Shown piece by piece: positions 34,048 through 43,947 of a DNA stretch of 64,000 nt. A program made the position numbers and the translations under genes. The notes under the pieces were generated by a model, which was given only the letters and a program-made list of their open reading frames with translations, made no database searches and was not told the DNA's origin. Where the stretch lies: positions 2,294,001-2,358,000 of the forward strand of contig NZ_VOBC01000001.1 in assembly GCF_008369195.1 (NCBI RefSeq), read 5' to 3'. The stretch's first letter is position 1; each line of letters starts with the position of its first letter. This DNA is from Sporosarcina sp. ANT_H38 (GTDB lineage: Bacteria; Bacillota; Bacilli; Bacillales_A; Planococcaceae).

Positions 34048-34971
34048 TTACTTTGCAAATGTATCATACTCGCGCTGTGAACAAAGGACAAAATGTCCTG
34101 GTGTCACTTCGCGCATGATTACTTCTTCACTCTCCAGATACTTATGTGCTTTTGGATCGTAACCTTTACGCACACGGCTCCGCTCATAGGCTGGATCTGG
34201 CAACGGAATTGCAGATAGCAGCGATTGTGTATAAGGATGTAAAGGCGCCGTATAGATCGTTTCAGCTGGTCCTATTTCGACAAGCTTACCGAAATGCATA
34301 ACACCGATCCGATCCGAGATATACTTCACCATCGACAAGTCATGCGCTATGAATAGATACGTCAAGCCTCTTTCTTCTTGAAGCTCTTTCAATAAGTTAA
34401 CGACTTGCGCTTGAATAGAAACGTCCAATGCTGATATCGGCTCATCTGCTATGATAAATTCTGGCTCAACTGCAAGCGCACGTGCAATTCCAAGACGCTG
34501 GCGCTGACCGCCAGAAAATTCATGCGGGTAACGGTTAGCGTGCTCTCGATTCAATCCTACCGTCTCAAGAAGTTCGTGGACACGTGCTGTCCGTTCTTTC
34601 GAGTCCTTCACGAGACCGTGGATATCGAGGCCCTCAGCAATGATATCTAGCACTTTCATCCGCGGATTCAATGATGCATATGGATCTTGGAAAATCATCT
34701 GCATTTTCCGATTAAATGCTTTCAGTTCTTTTTTCGATTTTTTCGCATGAACATCAATGCCATCATAAATAACTTCTCCACCTGTTGCGTCGTAAAGACG
34801 GATGATTGTACGTCCTGTCGTTGATTTACCACAGCCTGATTCACCAACAATGCCGAGCGTCTCGCCTTTGTAGATATCGAATGTAATATCGTCAACAGCG
34901 CGTACTTCATTCTTTTTACCAACATTGAAATACTGCTTCAAGTTTTTGATTTCGAGTAATTTTTCTGCCAT
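34048..34971 (-). CDS. oppF: Oligopeptide ABC transporter ATP-binding protein OppF
   Basis: A 307-residue ABC ATPase of the peptide/nickel subfamily. Walker A GESGCGKST, signature FSGGQRQRLGIARAL, Walker B EFIIADEPISALD, and the C-terminal oligopeptide extension with HPYTQSLLSAIPLPDP. It pairs with OppD to power peptide import. The start shares bases with the oppD stop. Last gene of oppABCDF. Confidence 0.95.
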   Translation of the reverse strand: MAEKLLEIKNLKQYFNVGKKNEVRAVDDITFDIYKGETLGIVGESGCGKSTTGRTIIRLYDATGGEVIYDGIDVHAKKSKKELKAFNRKMQMIFQDPYASLNPRMKVLDIIAEGLDIHGLVKDSKERTARVHELLETVGLNREHANRYPHEFSGGQRQRLGIARALAVEPEFIIADEPISALDVSIQAQVVNLLKELQEERGLTYLFIAHDLSMVKYISDRIGVMHFGKLVEIGPAETIYTAPLHPYTQSLLSAIPLPDPAYERSRVRKGYDPKAHKYLESEEVIMREVTPGHFVLCSQREYDTFAK

Positions 34972-36035
34972 TATCGAACACCTCCCGGATTACTTACATA
35001 ATACCGGCTGCCAGGGAACCTCTTCATACGTTCTATGACCGCTGCCGGAGGATCGACTTGTGGCGCATCCGGATGGAGCAGCCACGTCGCCGCGTAATGT
35101 GTATCACTCACTTTAAATAGAGGTGGAACTTGCTCCATATCAATCTTCATCGCATATTCACTACGGAGCGCAAAAGCGTCCCCTTTTGGAGGATCTAACA
35201 AATCCGGAGGCGTTCCTGGAATTGCATATAGTTTCTCATCGACTGTATCTAGCGAAGGCATTGAACTAAGAAGCCCCCAAGTATATGGATGCTGTGGGTT
35301 ATAGAAGATTTCATCTACTGTCCCTACTTCGACAATCCGACCACCATACATAACCGCTACACGGTCTGCTACGTTTGCTACGACTCCTAAATCATGTGTT
35401 ATGAAAATGATAGCCGTATCAATCTTTTTTTGCAGATCTTTCATTAACTCCAAAATTTGTGCCTGAATCGTAACATCCAAGGCCGTCGTTGGCTCATCCG
35501 CAATTAGAAGCTTTGGATTACATGCCAGTGCAACAGCAATGACGATACGTTGGCGTTGTCCACCGGAAAACTGGTGAGGATATTGCTTCATACGCATTTC
35601 CGGCTGTGGCATCCCGACCAGCGCCAACAACTCAATAGACTTTTTCCAAGCTTCCGATTTGCTTAGCTTTTGATGTTTAAGCAAAGGTTCCATAATCTGG
35701 TTGCCAATCGTCATTGTCGGATTAAGTGAAGTCATTGGGTCTTGAAAAATCATCGAAATGTCTTTCCCTCTTACTTTTTGCATTTCTTTTTCAGAAATCT
35801 TCAGAAGGTCTTTTCCACCGAATAAAATCTCACCATTTTTGTACTCGGTACTAGATTTCGGAAGGAGTCTCATAATCGATTTCGTCGTTACCGATTTACC
35901 TGAACCAGACTCACCAACAATAGCCAGTGTCTCCCCTTTAAACACTTCAAAATTAACGCCTTGAATTGCTTTCACTTCTCCTGCAAATGTATGGAAGGAA
36001 AGCTCGAGGTTTTTCACTTCAACAATTTTCTCCAT
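34971..36035 (-). CDS. oppD: Oligopeptide ABC transporter ATP-binding protein OppD
   Basis: A 354-residue ABC ATPase: Walker A GESGSGKSV, signature FSGGQRQRIVIAVAL, Walker B KLLIADEPTTALD, and C-terminal HPYTWGLLSSMPSLD. The family's Cys-containing Fe-S motif is not evident in this copy. RBS GAGGAAAG. 14 bp after oppC. Confidence 0.95.
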   Translation of the reverse strand: MEKIVEVKNLELSFHTFAGEVKAIQGVNFEVFKGETLAIVGESGSGKSVTTKSIMRLLPKSSTEYKNGEILFGGKDLLKISEKEMQKVRGKDISMIFQDPMTSLNPTMTIGNQIMEPLLKHQKLSKSEAWKKSIELLALVGMPQPEMRMKQYPHQFSGGQRQRIVIAVALACNPKLLIADEPTTALDVTIQAQILELMKDLQKKIDTAIIFITHDLGVVANVADRVAVMYGGRIVEVGTVDEIFYNPQHPYTWGLLSSMPSLDTVDEKLYAIPGTPPDLLDPPKGDAFALRSEYAMKIDMEQVPPLFKVSDTHYAATWLLHPDAPQVDPPAAVIERMKRFPGSRYYVSNPGGVR

Positions 36036-36049
36036 TTCGCTTTCCTCCT

Positions 36050-37069
36050 TTAATCTTTCATTTTTGGATCAAGTGCATCACGTAATCCATCGCCAATTAA
36101 GTTGAACGCAATCATAAGTAAACTTATAATCGCTGCCGGGAAAAATAAAATATGCGGCTGATATTCAAGGAATTTATAACCATCATTAATGAGCGTTCCA
36201 AGAGACGCTTTTGGTGCTTGTAGACCCATTCCGACAAAGCTTAAAAATGCCTCAAAGAAAATGGCCGTGGGAATTGTAAACATCATGTTTATGACAATAA
36301 CTGCCATAATATTAGGGAGTAGGTGTTTGCTGATAATTCGTGAATCACTTGCTCCTAAGGTTTTCGCCGCCAAGACGAATTCCTGATGTTTATATTTAAG
36401 AACCTGTCCCCGCACAATACGGGACATGCCAATCCATCCGGTTATCGTTATCGCTACGATAATGGACAATATGCCTGGCTCCATGATCATAATCATCAAA
36501 ATTACGATTACCAGTGTTGGAATCCCAATCAGAACTTCGACAACCCGTTGCATGATATCATCGGTGCGCCCTCCATAATAACCGGAAATACCACCGTAGA
36601 TGACTCCAATTACGACATCAATAACAGCAGCAATGAAAGCGATTAATAGGGAAATTTGCGTTCCCTTCCATAGACGTGAAAACATATCGCGTCCAAGGCT
36701 ATCCGTTCCAAACCAATAGTTAACTTCTACTTTTTTTAATTCATAAAGATTAACTGTTTTAGATCCCAGTTTGCCTTCACCATCGAAAATACCTAATTTT
36801 TCAAGTCCAGGGATTTTTGGCGGCAAGCTCGCATGTGAAACTTTTACATCCTCTGGATCATGTTCGACCATGTAAGGGCCTGCAAACGCCATAAATACAA
36901 TGAATAATAAGATGAACATACTAACGATAGCCGCTTTATTTTTCCGGATACGTAGCCATGCATCTTGCCAAAAACTTAAACTCGGTTTCGAAATCCTTTC
37001 GGCATGTGAACTATCGATTGTAATTCGCTCAAACGAATCCTTAGGTTTTTTAGTCATGTTAGTAGTCAT
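36050..37069 (-). CDS. oppC: Oligopeptide ABC transporter permease OppC
   Basis: A 339-residue inner-membrane permease: N-terminal cytosolic tail, one helix at ~45-65, a long extracellular loop, then five helices with the EAA loop LAAKTLGASDSRIISKHLLP. The LGTDSLGRD-like segment FGTDSLGRDMFSR is typical of OppC/DppC. Its start overlaps the oppB stop (TAATG). Confidence 0.95.
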   Translation of the reverse strand: MTTNMTKKPKDSFERITIDSSHAERISKPSLSFWQDAWLRIRKNKAAIVSMFILLFIVFMAFAGPYMVEHDPEDVKVSHASLPPKIPGLEKLGIFDGEGKLGSKTVNLYELKKVEVNYWFGTDSLGRDMFSRLWKGTQISLLIAFIAAVIDVVIGVIYGGISGYYGGRTDDIMQRVVEVLIGIPTLVIVILMIMIMEPGILSIIVAITITGWIGMSRIVRGQVLKYKHQEFVLAAKTLGASDSRIISKHLLPNIMAVIVINMMFTIPTAIFFEAFLSFVGMGLQAPKASLGTLINDGYKFLEYQPHILFFPAAIISLLMIAFNLIGDGLRDALDPKMKD

Positions 37070-37998
37070 TAGTTGGAACCTCCAGACAGGCGGATACGAG
37101 GATCAATGACCCCATAAAGAATATCAACGATTAATATAATCACAATGAGGAAGACTGAGAAAAACATCGTCGTACCCATGATGATGGCGTAGTCGTTCGT
37201 GTTGATGGATGTTACGAACTGCGCGCCGATGCCCGGGATCGCAAAAATTTGCTCAACGACAAGTGATCCAGTCAATAGCCCCGCCGCAACTGGCCCAAGT
37301 ACAGTGATTAATGGTATAAGTGCATTACGGAATGCGTGTTTGAAAGCGATTTCAAACCCGTTAGCACCTTTCGCTTTTGCCAATAATATATAATCTGAAC
37401 TTAATACTTCTATCATTTCCGTTCGGATGAACCTTGCCGCTATGGCAATCGGACCCATTGCTAGTGCGATTGAAGGCAAGATACTAGACTTCCAACCTTC
37501 CCACAGACCGACTGGTAGCACTTCAAGCCATACAGCGAAGACGTATTGCAGTAATACAGCAAACACAAACGATGGTATCGAGATACCAAGAATTGCGATA
37601 ATGGTACTTCCATAATCCCAAACTGTGTTTTGCTTCAAGGCGGCAATCATTCCAAGAATAATGCCGATTAAAGTCCCAAATACAAGTGCCTGAGCCCCTA
37701 AAATCATTGAGTATTCCAATTTATTAAAAATAAGAGATGCGACATCTGCACCTTTATATTGGAACGATACACCAAAGTCCCCTTTTGCAAGGTTCCCCAT
37801 ATAACGAACATACTGCACAGGAATCGGATCGTTCAATCCATACTTCTCATAAACGACTTCCCTTTCTTCTATGGATAATTTTGCTGCGGAAGCTAACGGG
37901 GAACCTGGAAGCATTTTCATTAGAATAAATGTAAACGACGCAATTAAGAATAGTGATAGGAACATATAGATTATACGTTTTGTGATGTACTTTGCCAT
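37069..37998 (-). CDS. oppB: Oligopeptide ABC transporter permease OppB
   Basis: A 309-residue six-helix permease with N-terminal KYITKRIIYMFLSLFLIASF, the DppB/OppB segment GLNDPIPVQYVRYM, and EAA loop LAKAKGANGFEIAFKHAFRN. RBS AGGAGGTG. Separated from oppA by 170 bp that carry a terminator-like attenuator, so membrane subunits are probably made in smaller amounts than OppA. Confidence 0.95.
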   Translation of the reverse strand: MAKYITKRIIYMFLSLFLIASFTFILMKMLPGSPLASAAKLSIEEREVVYEKYGLNDPIPVQYVRYMGNLAKGDFGVSFQYKGADVASLIFNKLEYSMILGAQALVFGTLIGIILGMIAALKQNTVWDYGSTIIAILGISIPSFVFAVLLQYVFAVWLEVLPVGLWEGWKSSILPSIALAMGPIAIAARFIRTEMIEVLSSDYILLAKAKGANGFEIAFKHAFRNALIPLITVLGPVAAGLLTGSLVVEQIFAIPGIGAQFVTSINTNDYAIIMGTTMFFSVFLIVIILIVDILYGVIDPRIRLSGGSN

Positions 37999-38095
37999 TT
38001 TCGCACCTCCTGAAATTCATAAATAAGTATAATAATAAAAAACAACAATTTTCGACAAGATAATACAATGAATTTTTAGTTATCTTTGCTTCATT

Positions 38096-38140
38096 GAAAA
38101 AGAGAGTACATGGTCAATAACACCATATACTCTCTTTTCT
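38096..38140 (-). terminator. Intra-operon attenuator between oppA and oppB
   Basis: GAGAGTATATGGT / ACCATGTACTCTC stem with TTTTTC tail; leaky read-through would supply oppBCDF. Confidence 0.75.
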
Positions 38141-38170
38141 ATTAGATTTTAAGCTTTCAAATTACAATTC

Positions 38171-39880
38171 TTATTTTTCTGCAGCTTCCATATACGTCCA
38201 TTTATAGCTATAGTCGCCACCGAATGGATGTGTAACAAGACCTTTTACTGCTGGATTCATAAGAGCCATTCTTCCGCGTTGATAGTTTGGTGCGATAGCT
38301 GCGTCATCTTCAAGTAGCAATTTCTCAGCTTCAGCAAACACTTCGAAGCGTTTGATTGGATCTTGTGCATATGTTGTTTTTGTAGATTCAATAAGTTTGT
38401 CATATTCAGGGTTAGAATAATTCATTTTGTTTTGAGGGCTTCCAGTTACGAACAATTCCATGAACGAGATTGGATCCTGGAAGTCAGCGCCCCATCCTGC
38501 TGATTGAATGTCATAATTACTAGCATCATCAAGTTCAAGACGGACTGCGAAAGGAACTTCTTTCAGGTTGATAGTTAAACCTGGTAGGTTTCTTTCAAGT
38601 TCTGATTTGAACCATTCTTGTTGTTTCTTAGCATTTTCAGTGTCTCCACCAAGAATTTCAATCGTTACTTTGTCTGTTCCAAGCGCTTCTAAACCTTTTG
38701 TCCAGAATGCTTGAGCTTCCTCAACATTGTAAGCCGAGAATTCACTGCTGTAATCACGGAAGTCTTTACCGCTTTCATCAAATGTGAATTTCTGTGGTAC
38801 TAAGTAGTTTGCAGCGATAGATCCATTCGCAAGTACTGCGTCTGCAAGTTCATCTTTGTTAAACCCTTTAGAAATCGCTTTACGAATATCTGCGTTTGCA
38901 AGCGGTGTAGGTTTTCCATCACGCATTTGGTTCATTTTAAAGTAGAATACTGACATTTCAAGTTCATTGACAATATTTGGATCGTCAGCAAACTGCATTG
39001 CATACTCAGCTGATAGTACTACACGATCTTTCTTTCCTTGTTCATAAAGTTTTACTCCAGTTGCAGTTTCTAAAACAACGTCAACTACAATTTCATCAAG
39101 TTTTACAGTATCAGCATCCCAATACTTGTCGTTTTTAAGGTATTTCCAGTTTCCAGTTCCATCCCAATCAGATAAAGCGAATGGTCCGTTATAAATCATT
39201 GCTTCAGAGTTTGTTGCATATTTATCACCCTGAGAAGTTACGAATTCTTCGTTAAGTGGTAAGAATGTCCCGAAAGACATAAGTGATAGGAAATAAGTTA
39301 CAGGGCGTTCAAGTTCAACGACAAGTGTTTTATCGTCTACAGCTTTAATTCCAAGGTCTGCAATTTCTGCTGTACCTTTACCTATTTCAGTTGCATTTTT
39401 AACCATACCAGCCATCAAGTACGGTCCGTAAGGTGAAGCCGTAGCTGGGTCAATTGCACGCTGCCAAGCATACACGAAGTCATTAGCAGTTACAGGTGTT
39501 CCATTAGACCAGCTTGCATCACGGATTTTGAATGTATATGTCAATCCATCTTCACTGATTTCTGGTTCACCATCTGCCATAGCAGGAACTGGAAGACTAT
39601 CTTTGTCAAGACGATAAAGTCCTTCCATGATGTTGTTTAGTACGTTGAAACCAACAGCATCTTCTGAAACTGATGAATCAATAGATGGAATTTCTGCAGT
39701 TTCTATCAAATTCAAAACTTGTGGTACTTCCTTAGCTGGTTCTTCTGTAGTTCCTTTGTCCTCATCCTTATCCTTTACCGGTTCAGTAGCTGCTTCATCT
39801 TTCTCGTTTCCGCACGCTGCTAGGAACACGCTAAGTACAAGCATGATACTAATTAGCCACATAAATTTGTGGTTTTTCAA
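38171..39880 (-). CDS. oppA: Oligopeptide-binding lipoprotein OppA
   Basis: A 569-residue SBP_bac_5 lipoprotein that captures peptides outside the cell. Lipobox FLAAC at residues 19-23, then an acidic linker, and the family signature region SDDGLTYTF-like EISEDGLTYTFKIRDASWSNG. Start TTG 39880 with GGAGGT upstream. First gene of the opp operon, behind a sigma-A promoter and a CodY-like box. In related bacteria Opp also imports signalling peptides for sporulation and competence. Confidence 0.95.
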   Translation of the reverse strand: MKNHKFMWLISIMLVLSVFLAACGNEKDEAATEPVKDKDEDKGTTEEPAKEVPQVLNLIETAEIPSIDSSVSEDAVGFNVLNNIMEGLYRLDKDSLPVPAMADGEPEISEDGLTYTFKIRDASWSNGTPVTANDFVYAWQRAIDPATASPYGPYLMAGMVKNATEIGKGTAEIADLGIKAVDDKTLVVELERPVTYFLSLMSFGTFLPLNEEFVTSQGDKYATNSEAMIYNGPFALSDWDGTGNWKYLKNDKYWDADTVKLDEIVVDVVLETATGVKLYEQGKKDRVVLSAEYAMQFADDPNIVNELEMSVFYFKMNQMRDGKPTPLANADIRKAISKGFNKDELADAVLANGSIAANYLVPQKFTFDESGKDFRDYSSEFSAYNVEEAQAFWTKGLEALGTDKVTIEILGGDTENAKKQQEWFKSELERNLPGLTINLKEVPFAVRLELDDASNYDIQSAGWGADFQDPISFMELFVTGSPQNKMNYSNPEYDKLIESTKTTYAQDPIKRFEVFAEAEKLLLEDDAAIAPNYQRGRMALMNPAVKGLVTHPFGGDYSYKWTYMEAAEK

Positions 39881-39897
39881 ATCGATTACCTCCTCAA

Positions 39898-39912
39898 AAT
39901 TGTCTGAAAACT
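39898..39912. promoter_or_regulatory. CodY-like operator in the oppA leader
   Basis: AATTGTCTGAAAACT matches the CodY consensus AATTTTCWGAAAATT at 13 of 15 positions. It lies just downstream of the expected oppA transcription start, a position that would block elongation. Confidence 0.6.
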
Positions 39913-39924
39913 GGGTACATTTAT

Positions 39925-39952
39925 ATTATACAATGATTCTCACAGTTGTACA
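39925..39952 (-). promoter_or_regulatory. Probable sigma-A promoter of oppA
   Basis: TATAAT at 39930-39925 on the minus strand; a weak -35 TGTACA 16 bp upstream (39952-39947). Confidence 0.5.
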
Positions 39953-40119
39953 TACCTTTTTTTTATTTAGTAATGTACTATAACAGGCAAATTCATATAA
40001 ACTCAGCATTGACAACGCTTACAAATATTATTTTAAGCTATTTTTTTAATTATACTACTGTTATAATATTGATTATTACTTACCAATACTTTACTATTAC
40101 TTTGGAACGGGGTGAAAAT

Positions 40120-40464
40120 ATGAAGAAAATAATTAGGAATTTCATGGTTTCTCTTGTAGTAATTGTATCTATCATGCTCATCTATTTTAAGGAGCTGACA
40201 TTACTCTCCTATATAAACGCATCTTTCATCGTTGGAGGTGTACTAACATTTCTTGGTCTGGTATCTTTCGTCTTTTCAACTGGGTTTTTTGATCTATTCA
40301 CCGTTAGCATGAGAAAAGTAGTTTCATCTAAACGCCGAATGGATGATGTTGCGTCTATGCGCAAGCCCTCAGAAATATTTTCAGGTAATGTAAGCCCAAT
40401 GCTCGGTGGTGGTGTCCTCATTCTTGCAACGATGGGAATAGGGCTCCTTATTTTTTATATTTAA
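40120..40464 (+). CDS. DUF3899 membrane protein (114 aa)
   Basis: A 114-residue protein with three hydrophobic helices (about 8-27, 33-55, 93-113) and a basic loop with VSSKRRMDDVASMRKPSE. This matches the small DUF3899 membrane family in Bacillales. ATG at 40120 follows GGAACGGGGTG; the long frame extension to 39946 lacks a start signal. Function unknown. It is transcribed toward trpS and diverges from opp. Confidence 0.7.
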   Translation: MKKIIRNFMVSLVVIVSIMLIYFKELTLLSYINASFIVGGVLTFLGLVSFVFSTGFFDLFTVSMRKVVSSKRRMDDVASMRKPSEIFSGNVSPMLGGGVLILATMGIGLLIFYI

Positions 40465-40476
40465 AGAGCAAGTCTA

Positions 40477-40505
40477 TTGCATTTTACCCCTGTAAGATTT
40501 ATAAT
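40477..40505 (+). promoter_or_regulatory. Sigma-A promoter of trpS
   Basis: TTGCAT (40477-40482), 17-bp spacer, TATAAT (40500-40505); a good promoter that places the start at about 40512, at the 5' edge of the T-box. Confidence 0.8.
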
Positions 40506-40511
40506 CATTAG

Positions 40512-40776
40512 AAACATTTAGAGCGAATGGCTATGACGGAAAAAAGTATTTCAGTATCAGTTTTTTAGAGAGCCTGTGGGTGGTGCAAACAGGTAGGCTG
40601 AACTGGAGGAATGGGATCCCGAGCTTGATAAGCGAACCTTTAGAAGTACTTCTAAAAAAGCTTGTCACGTCCCCCGCGTTACGGGAATCAGAGTGGCCTT
40701 CGGGCAATTCGGGTGGTACCACGGTTGATTAAACATCAGTCGTCCCTTTTTTACGGGGACGGCTGGTGTTTTTTTG
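40512..40776 (+). promoter_or_regulatory. Tryptophan T-box riboswitch of trpS
   Basis: A full T-box leader. Stem I begins with GAGCGAATGGCTATGACGG; the specifier region GGAGGAATGGGATCCC contains TGG (40612-40614), the Trp codon. The T-box proper GGGTGGTACCACGG is at 40711-40724, preceded by TTC. The terminator hairpin ACATCAGTCGTCCC / GGGACGGCTGGTGT with T7 ends at 40776. Uncharged tRNA-Trp should stabilise the antiterminator and allow trpS transcription. Confidence 0.95.
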
Positions 40777-41022
40777 CGCCTACAGGAAGTAGGTGTGCAA
40801 CCTTTGCCGCAGGACGCGGCGAACTTTGGTTGCCTTTCTCAAAGGATGTAGATGTGCAACTTTTGTAACAGGACGTTGCGCCCTTAAGCCGCGTACCTTA
40901 ATAGGAAGTAAGCGTGTGGCTTTTGTCAGGGTCAGCAGGATGTTGATCATGTAGTAGGGAGGGATTGAACTTCATCCCTAATTGTTGCGACAGGACGTCG
41001 CGTTCTTAGACTACCTTCCATT
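40777..41022 (+). repeat. Structured repeat array in the trpS leader (AGGAY-loop hairpins)
   Basis: Between the T-box terminator and trpS lie three ~60-bp direct repeats starting at 40784, 40843 and 40903 (AGGAAGTAGG, AGGATGTAGA, AGGAAGTAAG). The array has four five-bp hairpins whose loop is AGGAC or AGGAT: GCCGC/GCGGC (40806-40820), GTAAC/GTTGC (40865-40879), TCAGC/GTTGA (40932-40946) and GCGAC/GTCGC (40987-41001). The stems differ in sequence but keep pairing. The last copy continues GTTCTTAGACTACCTTCC. Related sequence occurs at 51.4 and 54.6 kb. It is transcribed only when the T-box antiterminates. Confidence 0.65.
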
Positions 41023-41082
41023 ATAGGCGAACTTAAAACGCGTTAACAAAGTATTTTATCCATCAAACAGGAGGAGATTTAA

Positions 41083-42247
<1,165 letters not shown>

Positions 42248-42288
42248 TAGCATCGTCCTTTTGTTTTCTTTGATTATATGACTGCATG

Positions 42289-42315
42289 GCCCCCTTTTAG
42301 ACGAAGGGGGCTTTT
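42289..42315 (+). terminator. Terminator of trpS
   Basis: GCCCCCTT / AAGGGGGC stem with TTTT tail. It lies upstream of the small membrane-protein start. Confidence 0.8.
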
Positions 42316-42560
42316 AAATTTGTGGAGGGATTGCGAAAGTATTGAAGTGGTTGATGAAACTATGAGGAGTAATCGTAGAACTAGAATGGCAAACCCCAAA
42401 ACTCCGTAGACAAAAGAACAAAAGTGCGCGCCTGTTAAGCCCCGACAAGCGCTGGAAGGCTTGAGGGTAAAGGCGCCCTTTGCCTTTATCAGCAAGACTG
42501 AAGTGACTCGAGGGGCTAGGCGCTGGAGCCTAGACGAGGAATCACTTTGTACCAATCTTA
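42316..42560. repeat. Three-hairpin structured intergenic element
   Basis: A GC-rich block without a supported ORF. Three successive stem-loops: AAGCC/GGCTT (42437-42462), AAAGGC/GCCTTT (42469-42487) and CTAGGC/GCCTAG (42516-42533). The octamer GCGCTGGA occurs in or at the loops of the first and third. The minus-strand ORF over this element (MVQSDSSSRLQRLAPRVTS...) looks like a chance translation of the element. No promoter is clear. Confidence 0.5.
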
Positions 42561-42593
42561 TCCACAGTACAAGACTTTATAATTTCCTAAGCA

Positions 42594-42624
42594 TCAAAAA
42601 AACGCCCCAGTAAACTGAGACGTC
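42594..42624 (-). terminator. Terminator of fabH-fabF
   Basis: ACGTCTCAG / CTGGGGCGT stem with G-T pairs and T7 tail on the minus strand. Confidence 0.75.
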
Positions 42625-42638
42625 CTGCTAACTTATAC

Positions 42639-43874
42639 TTATACTTTTTTGAATACGAGTGATGCGTTATGTCCGCCGAAACCGAGTGAGTTGCTCATTG
42701 CGTACGTAATGTCCACTTTGCGCGCACCTTCTGTTACGTAGTCGAGATCACATTCAGGATCTGGATTGACGAAATTCATTGTCGGTGGAAGGATTCCTTC
42801 TTGCAATGCTTTCACTGTGAAGATTGCTTCCAGTCCTCCTGCTGCGCCAAGCAAATGACCTGTCACTGATTTCGTTGAGCTCATTGCAAGTTTGTATGCA
42901 TGTTCACCGAAAACTGTTTTTGCTGCCATTGTTTCGAATTGATCGTTATATGGCGTGCTCGTTCCGTGGGCATTGATATATTCGATTTCGTTTGGAGTGA
43001 TGCCACTTTGCGCAATCGCTTGTTGCATCGCCCGTGCGCCGCCTTCTCCTCCTGGAGCTGGAGCTGTAATATGGTGCGCATCGCCTGTTGCACCATAGCC
43101 AACTAGTTCAGCGTAAATTTTCGCGCCGCGTGCAACTGCGTGTTCATATTCTTCAAGGATTAAGATTCCTGCTCCTTCTCCAATTACAAAGCCGTCACGT
43201 TCTTTATCAAATGGACGTGATGCAGTTGCAGGATCCGGGTTTAATGACAATGCTGTATTCGCACAGAAACCAGCAACTGACATCGTTGTAATTGGCGCTT
43301 CTGCTCCGCCTGTTATCATAACGTCAGCATCACCGCGGCGAATAACTTCAAATGCATCTCCTATTGAGTTTGTGCCTGATGCACAAGCTGTTACTGTACA
43401 AGAGTTAATGCCTTTTGCTCCGTGATAAATAGATACTTGGCCCGCTGCCATATCCGGAATCATCATTGGTACGAAAAATGGACTAACGCGACGATAACCT
43501 TTCTCTTGGAATGTCAGAAACTGTTGCTCATGTGTTTCCATACCACCGATGCCTGATCCAATCCAGACGCCCGTACGAAGAGCTAAATTTCCTTCAAGTT
43601 CAAGATTTGCATCTTTCATCGCCATAATCGATGCAGCAAGTGCATAATGCGTGAAGCGATCCATTTTACGCGCGTCTTTCCGTGAGATATATTGTTCTAT
43701 ATCAAAATCTTTAACTTCAGCTGCAACTTTTACAGGAAACTTATCACTATCAAGTCTTGTTAGTGGTCCGATTCCAGATTTCCCTTCCAAAACCGATTTC
43801 CATGACTCCTCCGCCGAATTCCCGACTGGAGAAACTGCCCCAATACCTGTTACTACTACACGTTTTATTCCCAT
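42639..43874 (-). CDS. fabF: 3-oxoacyl-ACP synthase II (FabF)
   Basis: A 411-residue condensing enzyme that elongates acyl-ACP in type II fatty-acid synthesis. Catalytic triad loops: [18 protein letters not shown] (Cys), [11 protein letters not shown] (His) and [13 protein letters not shown] (His). The ATG at 43874 has AGAAGGGAAG upstream; the frame extension to 43922 is not needed. It is 73 bp downstream of fabH, in the same operon order as B. subtilis fabHA-fabF. Confidence 0.97.
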   Translation of the reverse strand: MGIKRVVVTGIGAVSPVGNSAEESWKSVLEGKSGIGPLTRLDSDKFPVKVAAEVKDFDIEQYISRKDARKMDRFTHYALAASIMAMKDANLELEGNLALRTGVWIGSGIGGMETHEQQFLTFQEKGYRRVSPFFVPMMIPDMAAGQVSIYHGAKGINSCTVTACASGTNSIGDAFEVIRRGDADVMITGGAEAPITTMSVAGFCANTALSLNPDPATASRPFDKERDGFVIGEGAGILILEEYEHAVARGAKIYAELVGYGATGDAHHITAPAPGGEGGARAMQQAIAQSGITPNEIEYINAHGTSTPYNDQFETMAAKTVFGEHAYKLAMSSTKSVTGHLLGAAGGLEAIFTVKALQEGILPPTMNFVNPDPECDLDYVTEGARKVDITYAMSNSLGFGGHNASLVFKKV

Positions 43875-43947
43875 ATGTGACAACTTCCCTTCTATTCTAT
43901 AAAGACTAACTCTACTTTTCATAGACCACTAAAAAACATGTACGGTT

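Noticed and set aside
40531..40868. ORFs on both strands over the T-box leader
   Set aside because: The region is fully explained by T-box stems and its terminator.
42274..42555. Minus-strand ORF MVQSDSSSRLQRLAPRVTS... (93 aa)
   Set aside because: Lies wholly on hairpin DNA between two terminators, has no ribosome binding site and reads like a chance translation of the structured element.
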